Shown: positions 44,279-53,952 of the stretch, in pieces
Position numbering within the stretch: the stretch's first letter is position 1
Layout of the letters: each line of letters begins with the position of its first letter
Assembly: GCA_964545475.1 (NCBI GenBank)
Contig: CAZJGG010000003.1
Coordinates: 14,143-78,142, forward strand
Direction of reading: 5' to 3'
Length of the DNA stretch: 64,000 bases
From: CAZJGG01 sp964545475
GTDB lineage: Bacteria > Bacillota > Clostridia > Lachnospirales > JAISER01
The notes under the pieces: model-generated
Databases searched by the model: none
Seen by the model: only the letters and a program-made list of their open reading frames with translations
What the model was told of the DNA's origin: nothing
Program-made: the position numbers and the translations under genes

Positions 44279-45169
44279 TTACTTGATTTTCGGGTCGAGT
44301 GTGTCTCTGAGACCATCGCCTAAAAGATTAAAAGCCAACACGGTTAAAAATATTAACAACCCCGGAAAATATACTAAATGAGAGCCTACGCCTACGTAAC
44401 TGCGGCCGGAAGAAAGCATTGCGCCCCAGTCCGGCTCGGAAACGTTAGCACCGAAGCCTAAAAAGCTTAATGATGCCGCCGCTAAAATAGCAGTACCAAT
44501 ACGCATTGTAAAATTTACAATCATTGATTGCAGTGTGCCGGGTAAAATATAAATCCATAAAATTCTGCTGTCGGAACAGCCCACTGAGCGAGCCGCCTCT
44601 ACATAAAGGCAATGCTTTACTGTTAGCGTTGCGCTTCTTATAATTCTTGCAAAAGAGGGCACTGTAAAAACGGCGACGGCAATAACTACGTTTATTACCC
44701 CTGGGCCGATAACTGCAACTACGGCAATACAAAGCAAAATATCCGGCATGGCAAAAAGTATATCACTGCTTCTCATAACAAGCATTTCAAGTATTCCGCC
44801 GTAATATCCGGCTAAAATCCCAAGTATACTGCCGAGGGCCGCCCCAATTAAAACGGAGCTTAACGCAACCCCCAAAGAAAGGCGAGAACCAACTAAAAGC
44901 CTGCTTAAAACATCTCTGCCGTATTCGTCTGTTCCCAAAAAATGTTGAGAAGACGGGGCACTTAACAAATTGTCGTAATCCGGCAGTGCAGGGTCGTATG
45001 GAGCAAAGCGTGTGCCGAATATCGCCATTAAAATAAGAAACACAATAAAGCATCCGGCAACAACCGATGTTTTTCTTTGCATAAATTTCTTAAAAAACTC
45101 TTTTGTTTTGTTATATTCTTTCATTTCAGGTTCTATGTACTGTTGAGGTGTATTATTGATTTCGGACAT
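44279..45169 (-). CDS. dppC: peptide ABC transporter permease (DppC family), second system
   Basis: The permease has a cytosolic N-terminal tail, then LGTDEYGRDVLSRLLVGSR, the DppC landmark, and a coupling loop at CLYVEAARSVGCSD. The ATG at 45169 is favoured because the TTG two codons earlier touches the AGGAGG site. It pairs with the DppB encoded just upstream. Confidence 0.92.
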   Translation of the reverse strand: MSEINNTPQQYIEPEMKEYNKTKEFFKKFMQRKTSVVAGCFIVFLILMAIFGTRFAPYDPALPDYDNLLSAPSSQHFLGTDEYGRDVLSRLLVGSRLSLGVALSSVLIGAALGSILGILAGYYGGILEMLVMRSSDILFAMPDILLCIAVVAVIGPGVINVVIAVAVFTVPSFARIIRSATLTVKHCLYVEAARSVGCSDSRILWIYILPGTLQSMIVNFTMRIGTAILAAASLSFLGFGANVSEPDWGAMLSSGRSYVGVGSHLVYFPGLLIFLTVLAFNLLGDGLRDTLDPKIK

Positions 45170-45185
45170 TGTCAATCCTCCTTCC

Positions 45186-46106
45186 TTAACTGTATCTGAT
45201 TTTGGGGTTCAACAAGCCATACAGCAAGTCTACTATTAAATTAATAACAACATATTCAAAGGCAAAAAACATTAAAAGTGCTTGAACAACTTTATAATCA
45301 CGGAAAACTATGGAATCAATAATCAACCGCCCAACGCCTGGAATTGAAAAAACAGTTTCCACAAGAACAGAACCGGCTAAAAGCGCCCCAATTTGAAGCC
45401 CTGTAACAGTTACAACCTGCATAAGAGAATTACGGAAAGCATGGCGCAAAACTACAAGCCATTCAATTTGCCCTTTTGCCCGGGCTGTTCTAACATAGTC
45501 TTCCTGCATTGTTTCCATCATTGAGGAGCGGGAAAAACGAGCCAGCATACCCATTATACTGCACCCTAATGTAAATGAAGGCAAAATATAACTTTGCCAG
45601 TTTGAAAGCCCTCCCGTAGGCACAAGCCCTAAATCAACGGCAAATATTTGAATTAGAACAAGCCCGAGCCAGAAAGGGGGCACAGATATGCCTGAGGTTG
45701 AAAGCACCATACTGAAATAGTCCAGCGCCGAACCTCTAAAAACAGCGGATATAACACCAATAAGAACACCAAGAGCAACAGACCATAATATAGCAAACAA
45801 TGTAAGCTCAATGGTTGCCCCAAGCCGCCCCATTAACATTTCTGATACAGGAAGCCCTGTTTTATAAGATGTTCCCATATCACCTTGGAACAAATCTTTT
45901 ATATAATTACCGTATTGTACAAGCAAAGGGTCGTTTAGACCAAGAGCTTGTTGTATACGAGCCACATCTTCCGCAGTGGATTCCTTTCCGGCAAGCATTC
46001 TTGCCGGGTCGCCGGGTATCATATGCATAAACATAAAGACGATAAAGGATATAATAATAAGAAGCGGAATAGTGCCAAGTACTCGTTTAATAAAATACCG
46101 ACTCAA
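45186..46106 (-). CDS. dppB: peptide ABC transporter permease (DppB family), second system
   Basis: The 306-residue permease starts MSRYFIKRVLGTIPLLIIIS and carries the DYVRTARAKGQIEW coupling loop and GALLAGSVLVETVFSIPG, both typical of DppB. It is separated from the binding-protein gene by a terminator-like hairpin. Confidence 0.93.
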   Translation of the reverse strand: MSRYFIKRVLGTIPLLIIISFIVFMFMHMIPGDPARMLAGKESTAEDVARIQQALGLNDPLLVQYGNYIKDLFQGDMGTSYKTGLPVSEMLMGRLGATIELTLFAILWSVALGVLIGVISAVFRGSALDYFSMVLSTSGISVPPFWLGLVLIQIFAVDLGLVPTGGLSNWQSYILPSFTLGCSIMGMLARFSRSSMMETMQEDYVRTARAKGQIEWLVVLRHAFRNSLMQVVTVTGLQIGALLAGSVLVETVFSIPGVGRLIIDSIVFRDYKVVQALLMFFAFEYVVINLIVDLLYGLLNPKIRYS

Positions 46107-46136
46107 ATCTGTCCCTCCTTCATAATTCTTAATAAA

Positions 46137-46164
46137 ACAATCCGGCGGAAAACCACCGGATTGT
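46137..46164 (-). terminator. attenuator-type hairpin between binding protein and permease genes
   Basis: On the minus strand ACAATCCGGTGG pairs with CCGCCGGATTGT (one mismatch) around TTTT and is followed by TTTATT. It probably lets the binding protein be made in excess over the membrane parts, with read-through for dppBCDF-pepA. Confidence 0.8.
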
Positions 46165-46178
46165 ATAGAGCATCGGAA

Positions 46179-47795
46179 TTAATTAAGAGCAGCGCTTTTA
46201 AGGTTAAGAGAACCGTCCGGTCTTAAAGAAACGCCGCTTAAATAAGTTTTTGTTCCGGCAATAACTTGGTCGTTGCCGAGGAATAACCAAGGAGCATCAT
46301 CCCAAGCTATTTTTTGAGCATCAGCGTAAATAGTTTTAAGCTGTTCAGGGTCACTTGTTGCCAAGCCTTCATCTAATAATCTATCAAATTCCGGGTTGTT
46401 GTAATATGCAGTGTTTGCGCTAGTTGGTGGCGCCATTTGGCTGTAAAGAATGCTTCTCATAGAGCCGTCTGCGTCGAAAGAAGAAGCAGACCAGTTTACA
46501 TACCACATTTCAATAGTAGCTTGTGCTTTTTCAACATAAATCAAGCTGTCAATAATGTTAGGCTCCATTGGCACTATGTTTACGTTAATGCCGATTTGAG
46601 AAAGTTGTTGCTGAACAAACTGCATACCTTTTTCTTCGTTAGTTGTGTTGTCGCCCCAAATTGTTACATCAAAGCCGTCTGGATAGCCTGCTTCTGTCAT
46701 AAGTTGTTTTGCTTTTTCCAAGTCATATGTATAAGGTGTTTGAGGGCTGTAATAAGATACTGTGGACGGGAAGCAAGAATTAACTTCGGAAGCATAACCG
46801 TTAAAAATTGTTTTAGCGTATGCATTTTTATCAATAGCATAATTCATTGCTTGACGAACACGTTTATCTGAAAGTTCTTTTTTGTCGTTGTTTAATGTAA
46901 CATATCTCATAATGTTAGACGGAGATGCAACAACTTTAATATCTTTTGTGCCATCAACGTTTGGAGCTTGAATTGCCGGAAGAGGATAAATAAAATCCGC
47001 TTCGCCTGTTTGAAGCATAGCAACTCTTGAGCCGTCTTCTGGAACAGCACGGAAAGTAAGGCTGTCTACAGAAGGTTTTTCTCCCCAATATCCGTCAAAA
47101 GGATTAACAGTAATTCTGTCGCCTTCAATTCTTTCTCCGAATGTGTAAGGACCTGTACCTACAGTAGTTTTAGCCAAGCCTTCGTTGCCAAGTTCTGCAA
47201 TAGCTTTTGGGCTTATTACTAAAAATTGAGTAAACTGGTTAATAAAAGAGCTGTTGGGTTTATTTGTTACAATAACTATGGTATAATCGTCTGGTGCAGT
47301 AACGGATTCCCAAGTGCTTGCACGGCGATATTGGCGGAAAGATTCATTTGCCATAACTCTTTCATAGTTTGCAATGAAAGCCGCTGCGTTAAAATCTGTG
47401 CCGTCATGGAATTTTACGCCTTGGCGTAATTTAAAAGTATAAGTTAAATTGTCGTCGGAGGCTTCGTAACTTTCTGCAAGTACGGGAATGATATTTTGGT
47501 TGTCGTCAAAAGATATTAAGCCTTCGTACATAGTACGGCTAACTGTAATTGATAATGTATCAGTAGTGTTATGTGGGTCAAGAGATTGTAAGTCATTGTT
47601 AAAAGCTACAACAAGGTCGTTATCTGGTGATTGTGAGGATGATTGGTCGCTTTGTGCTTCCGGTGCCGGTTGCTCGGCTTGGTTGCCGCCGGCAGTTTCA
47701 GTTCCTTGGGCTGGCTGAGCTGGCTTGCTTGCACAGCCTGCCACAGAAAAACATAATGCAGCAGCTAAGAAAAGCGCTATACTTTTTCTTTTCAT
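46179..47795 (-). CDS. peptide ABC transporter substrate-binding lipoprotein, second system
   Basis: The 538-residue lipoprotein has signal MKRKSIALFLAAALCFSVAG with the lipobox cysteine after VAG, a Gln/Ala/Pro/Ser-rich linker, then the family-5 body with KLRQGVKFHDGTDFNAAAF. It is the receptor for the downstream permeases and ATPases. Sequence does not define the ligand. It differs clearly from the first system's receptor, so the two importers probably have distinct peptide ranges. Confidence 0.93.
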   Translation of the reverse strand: MKRKSIALFLAAALCFSVAGCASKPAQPAQGTETAGGNQAEQPAPEAQSDQSSSQSPDNDLVVAFNNDLQSLDPHNTTDTLSITVSRTMYEGLISFDDNQNIIPVLAESYEASDDNLTYTFKLRQGVKFHDGTDFNAAAFIANYERVMANESFRQYRRASTWESVTAPDDYTIVIVTNKPNSSFINQFTQFLVISPKAIAELGNEGLAKTTVGTGPYTFGERIEGDRITVNPFDGYWGEKPSVDSLTFRAVPEDGSRVAMLQTGEADFIYPLPAIQAPNVDGTKDIKVVASPSNIMRYVTLNNDKKELSDKRVRQAMNYAIDKNAYAKTIFNGYASEVNSCFPSTVSYYSPQTPYTYDLEKAKQLMTEAGYPDGFDVTIWGDNTTNEEKGMQFVQQQLSQIGINVNIVPMEPNIIDSLIYVEKAQATIEMWYVNWSASSFDADGSMRSILYSQMAPPTSANTAYYNNPEFDRLLDEGLATSDPEQLKTIYADAQKIAWDDAPWLFLGNDQVIAGTKTYLSGVSLRPDGSLNLKSAALN

Positions 47796-47855
47796 TTAGT
47801 AAAAACCTCCTTTTATTTTTAAAACATGATGTAAAGACCCTAATATTATAAGTCC

Positions 47856-48623
47856 TTAATTTTTAGCATTTAAACAAACAGCGTTAATATATCCGCAGTC
47901 AATAATATTAAAGCGGTCTTCCGGGGGATATAATGCGCCGCCGTAAAAAATACTGTTGTTGTTAGCGGTAGATTTGTCCGTCATTGTTTTGTGAGCCGCC
48001 AAATGTATTTGGTCACAATTTGTTTCAGTAATAACCCGGTTCATTGTTTTTAAATCAATTCCTGCTCCGGGAAGAATTTCAATGCGCCCGGCTGAATATT
48101 CAATCATTTGGCGAATTGTTTCCGTGCCAAGAGGAGCTAAAGGTTCTTGTCCGCTTGTAAGCACTCTGGTTATGCCAAGGCTTATAAGTATGTCAAGAGC
48201 GGCTTTCCAGTCCGGCACAACGTCTATTGCACGGTGGAAAACAGTTGTTTTACCATTGGCAATTTTTGACATTTCTTCGGTGCGTTTAACGTCAATTGTT
48301 CCGTCTTCATTTAAAAAGCCGAAAACAATGCCGTCTGCGCCGTGTTCCAAAAGCAGGCGAGCATCCTCTTTTGCTGTTTCATATTCGGTTTCTGTATAAC
48401 AAAAACCGCCTTCTCTTGGGCGTACCATTGTAATAATACGCATTTTTGAACCGTTTTCAAGCTTTTCAAGCCCTTTTCTGGCAGCCAAAAGTGTGCCTAC
48501 CGTAGGTGTAAGCCCGCCGTGAAACAGATTTGAATTAAGCTCAACACGGGTGGAACCGGCCTTGCAAGCTTCAAGAACATCGTCTGCGCTTCCGCAGCAA
48601 ACTTCTACAAGAATGTCTTTCAT
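47856..48623 (-). CDS. cutC: CutC family protein
   Basis: The 255-residue TIM-barrel protein matches CutC: LVEVCCGSADDVLEAC, RVELNSNLFHGGLTPT, MVRPREGGF, TVFHRAIDV and RVLTSGQ. The old copper-homeostasis label is doubtful; no clear copper site is known, and homologues often sit near sugar genes. It lies 60 bp upstream of the binding-protein gene on the same strand and is divergent from a ROK regulator, which suggests an amino-sugar or peptidoglycan connection (inference). Confidence 0.88.
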   Translation of the reverse strand: MKDILVEVCCGSADDVLEACKAGSTRVELNSNLFHGGLTPTVGTLLAARKGLEKLENGSKMRIITMVRPREGGFCYTETEYETAKEDARLLLEHGADGIVFGFLNEDGTIDVKRTEEMSKIANGKTTVFHRAIDVVPDWKAALDILISLGITRVLTSGQEPLAPLGTETIRQMIEYSAGRIEILPGAGIDLKTMNRVITETNCDQIHLAAHKTMTDKSTANNNSIFYGGALYPPEDRFNIIDCGYINAVCLNAKN

Positions 48624-48736
48624 TGTAATACCTCACTGTTATGTATTATTAATTTATAAACGCATTATAATAAATACTAAACAAAATGTCAATATATATC
48701 TTGAAAAAATTAAAAACATTGTATATAATTAATATA

Positions 48737-48758
48737 TAATTAGTTTTACGGCTAATTA
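48737..48758. promoter_or_regulatory. small palindrome between cutC and the ROK gene
   Basis: TAATTAG (48737-48743) and CTAATTA (48752-48758) form an inverted repeat with an 8-bp spacer in the divergent intergenic region. It is a candidate ROK operator, but the AT-rich context makes chance occurrence easy. Confidence 0.3.
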
Positions 48759-48807
48759 ATTATTAAACCTATGATAATATTGGCGCTTAAAAACAAAGAG
48801 GTGGGTA

Positions 48808-49992
48808 ATGGTTAAAAACAGCCGTATAGATCAGGATTTAATGAAGCAGACAAACCGTCAGCTTGTTTTTTCAGAAATTTATAAAGCAAAGGAAATATCA
48901 AGAACCCAAATTGCGCAGATAACAGGCATAAGCGTTATGAGTGCCGGGCGCATTGCAGACGAATTAATTGAGAAAGGGCTTCTTAGAGAAAGCGAAAGCA
49001 CAGAGCAGCAAACAGTGGGAAGACCGCCGAAAATACTTACATTGGCAAAAGAAAATCTTAATTGCGTCAGTGTATTTATACAAAGCGGCGGAGTAACCGT
49101 TGGAATAACAGACCCTTATGGAAATATTAAAAGGAAACTTGACATTAAAGAAACTTTAGAGGGGAAATCATCTCTAGAAGCCTTTAAATTTATTGGGGAT
49201 GTTTTAATAAAATTTTTAGAGGATAATAAAGACATAACTTGCTTAAAAACTATTGGGGTGGTTATGCCGGGGTTAGTAGACGTTGAAAGCGGCACGCTTG
49301 TATTTTCATCTCATTTTAGATGGAAAGACGTTCCTGTTGTGGACGTAATGGAAAATATGCTCCCGGAATATACATTTGTGCCGGAAAATGACATAAAAGC
49401 TCTTGCGCTGGCAGAAGGGTTATTTGGCGGAGCAAAGGAATATAAAAATTTTGTTTTGTTAAATATAGGCAACGGTGTTGGTGCGGCGGCTTTTATAAAC
49501 GGTGAAATTTACAGAGGGCAAAATAATGCCGCAGGGGAAATAGGGCATATTATTATTAACCCCAGTGGGCGTATGTGCGAATGCGGTAAAATTGGGTGCT
49601 TGCAAACTAATGTAGCGGAATGGGCTATTTTGCAGGAAGCTCGCTCGGTACGCCCTAACCAAAACATACAAATGAAAGATATATTATTAGCTTACGAAGC
49701 AGGTGAGCACTGGGCAAGAAATCTTTTAGACAGAGTTGTGGAATTTACATTTGTTGCGCTTAATTTACTTTCCAACACATTTGCCCCCCAGGCGATTTTG
49801 CTGTGCGGAAGCCTTGTTGAAGAAAACCCATCTTTTAAATCTATGATTTTAAATAACCGGAACAGCCAAAACTATGCTTTTAACAGTAATAATTATAGTT
49901 TAGGGTTTTCTTCTCTTGGCAAGGATGGGGCGGTTATTGGCGGTGCATCTGCAGCTTTTTTCAGCGGTGTTAATAAATTGGTAATAGAATAA
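48808..49992 (+). CDS. ROK-family transcriptional regulator (NagC/XylR type)
   Basis: The 394-residue protein has an N-terminal winged helix (SRTQIAQITGISVMSAGRIADEL, residues about 30-55, shown as a region) followed by an ATPase-fold ROK domain. That domain has the zinc cysteines in CECGKIGCLQ and NIGNGVGAA. Such repressors sense sugars or sugar phosphates. It is divergent from cutC and the second peptide importer and 17 bp ahead of the transglutaminase-like gene, so it may control both sides. Confidence 0.88.
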   Translation: MVKNSRIDQDLMKQTNRQLVFSEIYKAKEISRTQIAQITGISVMSAGRIADELIEKGLLRESESTEQQTVGRPPKILTLAKENLNCVSVFIQSGGVTVGITDPYGNIKRKLDIKETLEGKSSLEAFKFIGDVLIKFLEDNKDITCLKTIGVVMPGLVDVESGTLVFSSHFRWKDVPVVDVMENMLPEYTFVPENDIKALALAEGLFGGAKEYKNFVLLNIGNGVGAAAFINGEIYRGQNNAAGEIGHIIINPSGRMCECGKIGCLQTNVAEWAILQEARSVRPNQNIQMKDILLAYEAGEHWARNLLDRVVEFTFVALNLLSNTFAPQAILLCGSLVEENPSFKSMILNNRNSQNYAFNSNNYSLGFSSLGKDGAVIGGASAAFFSGVNKLVIE

Positions 49993-50009
49993 TTAAGGAG
50001 AACTATAAA

Positions 50010-52520
50010 ATGTTTACAGAAAACCGAAAGAATTGGATAAATGAGAAATTCGGCGAGTTTTTCTCTCGTATGCCCCTTGCCGGGGAAAAGGTGAGTTTAT
50101 GCCTTAAAGATATGACGGAAAATGAACAGCTTTCCATGAAGTACACATATGCTTTTATGCCGGTGAGTGATGTTCTTACCTGTTCTACAGAATTAATTGA
50201 AGAGTTTGTTAAACACGGAGTAATGCTATATGAAACTGTTTCTTGGTTAAAGGATACGCCTATAGACATATTCTTGCCATTTGTTTTATTTTACCGTATT
50301 AACAATGAAGCGGCAGAACCTTACCGTCAGGAAATATATAATTCTTTATACCCAAGAATTAAAGAAATGGGAGCAAGGGAAGCGGCCTTGGAAGCTAATT
50401 ATTGGTGCGCAGAACATGCAACATACCTTTCAACAGACGACCGCACACTTTCCGCTTCTGCTGTTTTGCGCAGGGGGTTCGGGCGGTGCGGCGAGGAATC
50501 CACGCTTTTATGTTGTGTTTTAAGGAGCATAGGCGTTCCTGCACGCCAATGCTACACCCCAAGGTGGGCTCATTGTGATGATAATCACGCTTGGGTTGAG
50601 ACTTACATAGACGGGATGTGGCATTATATGGGGGCTTGTGAGCCTGAACCAGTGTTAAATAAAGGTTGGTTTACGTCTGCGGCTTCAAAGGCTATGTTAG
50701 TATATTCCAGAGGGTTTATTGATGGTATTAATGGCGAAAGTGTAATATGCAAAAGCAATATTGATACAACATTTAACAGCTTGCCAACATATGCCGAAAC
50801 AAAAGAAATATCAATAAAAGTTACACAAAACGGTAAAGCCGCAAAAGATGTTCTTGTCCGGCTGGAAATTGCTAACGCCGGAGAATTTTATCCCATAACA
50901 TCTTTAAAATCCGATAATAAGGGCTATGTGAAGTTTATAACAGGAGTAGGTAATTTGCTTGTTCATGCAACAGACGGTGTTGTTTTTGCAGAAGATGTTA
51001 TTGATGTAAGAGTAAATACAGAGTTAACCATAGATTTGGGCAAACCTCAGTTGCAAAATGAAACAGAAATAATTGAAATGACACCACCCAAGGGATTATT
51101 AACGCCGCCACAACCAATTTCGGCTGATATAAACAAAAAACATGAACAACGCTTTAAAGAAAACGAGAAAAAAAGAAACAATAGAAACCAAGGCTTAGTT
51201 AATATAGAACTTGCTGAACAACTATGCCGAAAATTCCCTGGAAGTGAAAAACAAATAAAAGAAGTTATGGCACATGCAAAAGGAAACTGTAATGAGATTG
51301 GGGATTTTTTGAGTTTTGACGGATTTTCTATTGCAGATAAGCTTACAACTCTTGACACATTAAGAGAAAAAGATTTTGTAGATACAACAGCTCAATGTTT
51401 AATAGATTGTTTGGCTACTGCTCTTCCATATTCTGAGAAATACCCAGAAGATATTTATAAAAAATATATTTTATGCCCAAGGGTAGAAAATGAAAAATTA
51501 TATGCTCATAGAAAAGACGTTTTAGTAAATTTAAAGTTTGAAACAGGTGAACAAGTTTGGAAGTTTATAACGGAAAATACAATTTTAATGGACGATTATG
51601 ATTACCCAAACCTTTATGCATCTCCCCAAGGAATACTGGAGCACGGAATTTCCACAACCCATAACAATGATGTGTTGTTTGTGCAAATTTGCCGCAGTAT
51701 GGGAATACCTGCTAGGCTTTCACCAATAACAGGAGAAAAAGAGGTTTATTCCAGCGGTAAGTTTACCAGTATATTAGTAGAAAGTGAAAATAATAGTTTA
51801 TTAACCCTTATAAATGACGAAGGAAAGCCATTGACTTATGGTGTTCAGTTTACTATTTCAAGGCTTATTAACGGTATTTACCAAAGTTTGAAATCAGAAA
51901 ATAACATATTGGAAAATAGCTTAAACTTTTCTTTGCCTTCGGGCGTTTACCGAGTTATGACTATGGCACGGCAAATAGACGGTTCGGCTTTATGTAAAAT
52001 TTACAACTTGAATTTAGAAGCGAAAGAAACAAAAACACTGAAAATTGGCTTATGCAAAGATAAAACAAAAGAGCTCTTAAAATACGCAGAGCTTCCTAAT
52101 TATGCCTTAAAAACTCAAGAGGGTAGGGAAGTAAAACCTCTTGAATCCATTGGTTCTAATGGTGGAGTTTTATGCTTTGGCGAACCAGGAAAAGAACCAA
52201 CAGAACATTTTTTCAGAGAAGTTATTGACTTAGCGGACGAATATAATAACCGCCAGTTAAATTTATTTATAATTCTTAACAAGCAGGAAGAGCTTAAAGA
52301 TAATACTTTACAAACACTAATACAAAGAATAAAAAATATAACAATAGCTGTTTGCCCGGGCGAAAGTTATTCAACTGAACTTCGCAAAATAATGGGCGAG
52401 GGGGACGAAAGAAAGCCATTTATTGTTGCTGTTAATGAGAAAGGGCAAGGGCTTTTCGCTTTCGCAAATTATAACGTGGGTACTGCTTTAACTGTTCTTA
52501 ATATTTTTGACAGCATATAA
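50010..52520 (+). CDS. transglutaminase-like domain protein with a degenerate second domain
   Basis: The 836-residue protein lacks a signal peptide. A first transglutaminase-like core has Cys160 in GRCGEES and His193 in DNHAWVE, with MGACEPEP at the third position. A carboxypeptidase-regulatory-like beta domain (about 255-340) and a charged linker follow. A second core-like segment (about 500-600) retains NNDVLFVQICRSMGIPARL but has no Cys at the nucleophile position. The C-terminal part (about 690-830) resembles a thioredoxin-like fold. Function is unknown; protease or amidase action on peptides is possible. It shares the ROK transcript. Confidence 0.75.
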   Translation: MFTENRKNWINEKFGEFFSRMPLAGEKVSLCLKDMTENEQLSMKYTYAFMPVSDVLTCSTELIEEFVKHGVMLYETVSWLKDTPIDIFLPFVLFYRINNEAAEPYRQEIYNSLYPRIKEMGAREAALEANYWCAEHATYLSTDDRTLSASAVLRRGFGRCGEESTLLCCVLRSIGVPARQCYTPRWAHCDDNHAWVETYIDGMWHYMGACEPEPVLNKGWFTSAASKAMLVYSRGFIDGINGESVICKSNIDTTFNSLPTYAETKEISIKVTQNGKAAKDVLVRLEIANAGEFYPITSLKSDNKGYVKFITGVGNLLVHATDGVVFAEDVIDVRVNTELTIDLGKPQLQNETEIIEMTPPKGLLTPPQPISADINKKHEQRFKENEKKRNNRNQGLVNIELAEQLCRKFPGSEKQIKEVMAHAKGNCNEIGDFLSFDGFSIADKLTTLDTLREKDFVDTTAQCLIDCLATALPYSEKYPEDIYKKYILCPRVENEKLYAHRKDVLVNLKFETGEQVWKFITENTILMDDYDYPNLYASPQGILEHGISTTHNNDVLFVQICRSMGIPARLSPITGEKEVYSSGKFTSILVESENNSLLTLINDEGKPLTYGVQFTISRLINGIYQSLKSENNILENSLNFSLPSGVYRVMTMARQIDGSALCKIYNLNLEAKETKTLKIGLCKDKTKELLKYAELPNYALKTQEGREVKPLESIGSNGGVLCFGEPGKEPTEHFFREVIDLADEYNNRQLNLFIILNKQEELKDNTLQTLIQRIKNITIAVCPGESYSTELRKIMGEGDERKPFIVAVNEKGQGLFAFANYNVGTALTVLNIFDSI

Positions 52521-52552
52521 AAATATAAGGACAGAATATTTAGGAGGTTAAT

Positions 52553-53041
52553 ATGATTAATATACAAAAAGCTGATGAACTGGAGAAAAATTATCAATTA
52601 ATGGTTGAGGTTATAAAATCGTTGCTGGAAACGGAAAAAGATATAATTGCAAACCTTTCTAACATTTCAGCCGTTATTAACGTCTATGTGGAAAGGATTA
52701 ACTGGGTTGGGTTTTATATATTAAAAGGCGACCAGTTAGTTCTCGGTCCTTTTCAAGGCTTACCTGCATGTATAAGAATAAACATGGGAAGTGGAGTATG
52801 CGGAAAAGCGGCTTCCGAGGGCAAAACTATTATAGTAGAAGACGTACATAAATTTGACGGACATATTGCCTGTGACTCAAACACAAATTCTGAAATTGTA
52901 ATCCCTTTGTTTAAAGGGGATAAGGTTTACGGCGTATTGGATATAGATAGCCCGGAATTTAACAGATTTACAGAGTTAGAAAGTAAATATTTACAACAAG
53001 TAGGAGACTTATTAAGCGATTATTTAGCAAGCGTTGACTAA
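52553..53041 (+). CDS. msrC: free methionine-(R)-sulfoxide reductase (GAF domain)
   Basis: The 162-residue GAF protein has the three catalytic/resolving cysteines of fRMsr, Cys73, Cys83 and Cys107, with the same 10- and 24-residue spacing as the E. coli enzyme. Its motifs are GSGVCGKA and HIACDSNTNSEIVIP. It reduces free Met-R-sulfoxide and protects against oxidation. A clear AGGAGG precedes the ATG. Confidence 0.9.
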   Translation: MINIQKADELEKNYQLMVEVIKSLLETEKDIIANLSNISAVINVYVERINWVGFYILKGDQLVLGPFQGLPACIRINMGSGVCGKAASEGKTIIVEDVHKFDGHIACDSNTNSEIVIPLFKGDKVYGVLDIDSPEFNRFTELESKYLQQVGDLLSDYLASVD

Positions 53042-53092
53042 AAGTGAACGTATATGATTTACTGATTTAAATTGATAACACTTAAAAAGCTG

Positions 53093-53121
53093 TTGCACAG
53101 AACAAACATTTGAGGTAATAT
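53093..53121 (+). promoter_or_regulatory. candidate sigma-A promoter of proBA
   Basis: TTGCAC (53093-53098) lies 17 bp from TAATAT (53116-53121). It implies a leader of under 20 nt before the proB ATG at 53145. Confidence 0.5.
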
Positions 53122-53144
53122 AAAAATAAAAAAGCGGTGACATA

Positions 53145-53939
53145 ATGAGTTCGAGAGAGCGATTAAAAAATTACAAAAGATTTGTTGTAAAGGTGGGCAC
53201 ATCTTCCCTTACGCACCCAAACGGTAAGTTGAATTTACAGGCAATTGAGCGTTTGTCTTGGGTATTAACCAACTTGGAAAACAGCGGCAAAGAAATGATA
53301 CTTGTTTCCTCCGGCGCAGTAGCAGTAGGGTCGGATACTTTAGGGCTTCCGGAAAGGCCCAGAGACGTTAAAGGCAAGCAAGCGGCGGCGGCTGTAGGTC
53401 AAGGTGTTTTAATGCACATTTACCACAATTTTTTTATGACATATAATCAAAAAGTGGCACAAATATTAATTACAAAAGATGTTTTTGAAGATGAAACAAG
53501 AAGATTAAATGCGAAAAATACATTTTATTCATTATTAAGCATGAACGTTATACCCATTGTTAATGAAAACGACACCGTTTCAACAGAAGAGCTTGGGTTT
53601 AGCGAAAATGATATGCTGTCTGCATATGTGGCAGGGATTGTGGAAGCCGATGCTTTAATAATTTTATCCGATATTGACGGGTTATACACGGAAGACCCCA
53701 GAAAAAACCCTAACGCCGAAGTTATACACGAAATTAGCAGTATAACAAAAGAAATAGAGGAAATGGCAGGAAGCGCCGGAAGCAAATTTAGCACAGGCGG
53801 CATGGCGGCGAAAATTTCAGCGGCAAAATCCGCAGTAGAACAAGGCATTGACACAATAATAGCCCAAGGTGCAGATTCGGCTATATTAAATAAAATATTA
53901 AACGGAGAAAATGTTGGAACATTATTTTCCGCTAAATAA
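53145..53939 (+). CDS. proB: glutamate 5-kinase (short form without PUA domain)
   Basis: This enzyme phosphorylates glutamate in the first step of proline synthesis. The 264-residue amino-acid-kinase domain has VVKVGTSSLT, VSSGAVAVG, NENDTVSTEEL, LSDIDGLYTEDPRKNP and GGMAAKISAA. The C-terminal PUA domain of the E. coli type is absent, as in many Clostridia. It is 13 bp from proA in an operon. Confidence 0.95.
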   Translation: MSSRERLKNYKRFVVKVGTSSLTHPNGKLNLQAIERLSWVLTNLENSGKEMILVSSGAVAVGSDTLGLPERPRDVKGKQAAAAVGQGVLMHIYHNFFMTYNQKVAQILITKDVFEDETRRLNAKNTFYSLLSMNVIPIVNENDTVSTEELGFSENDMLSAYVAGIVEADALIILSDIDGLYTEDPRKNPNAEVIHEISSITKEIEEMAGSAGSKFSTGGMAAKISAAKSAVEQGIDTIIAQGADSAILNKILNGENVGTLFSAK

Positions 53940-53952
53940 TCGGAGGTATAAT

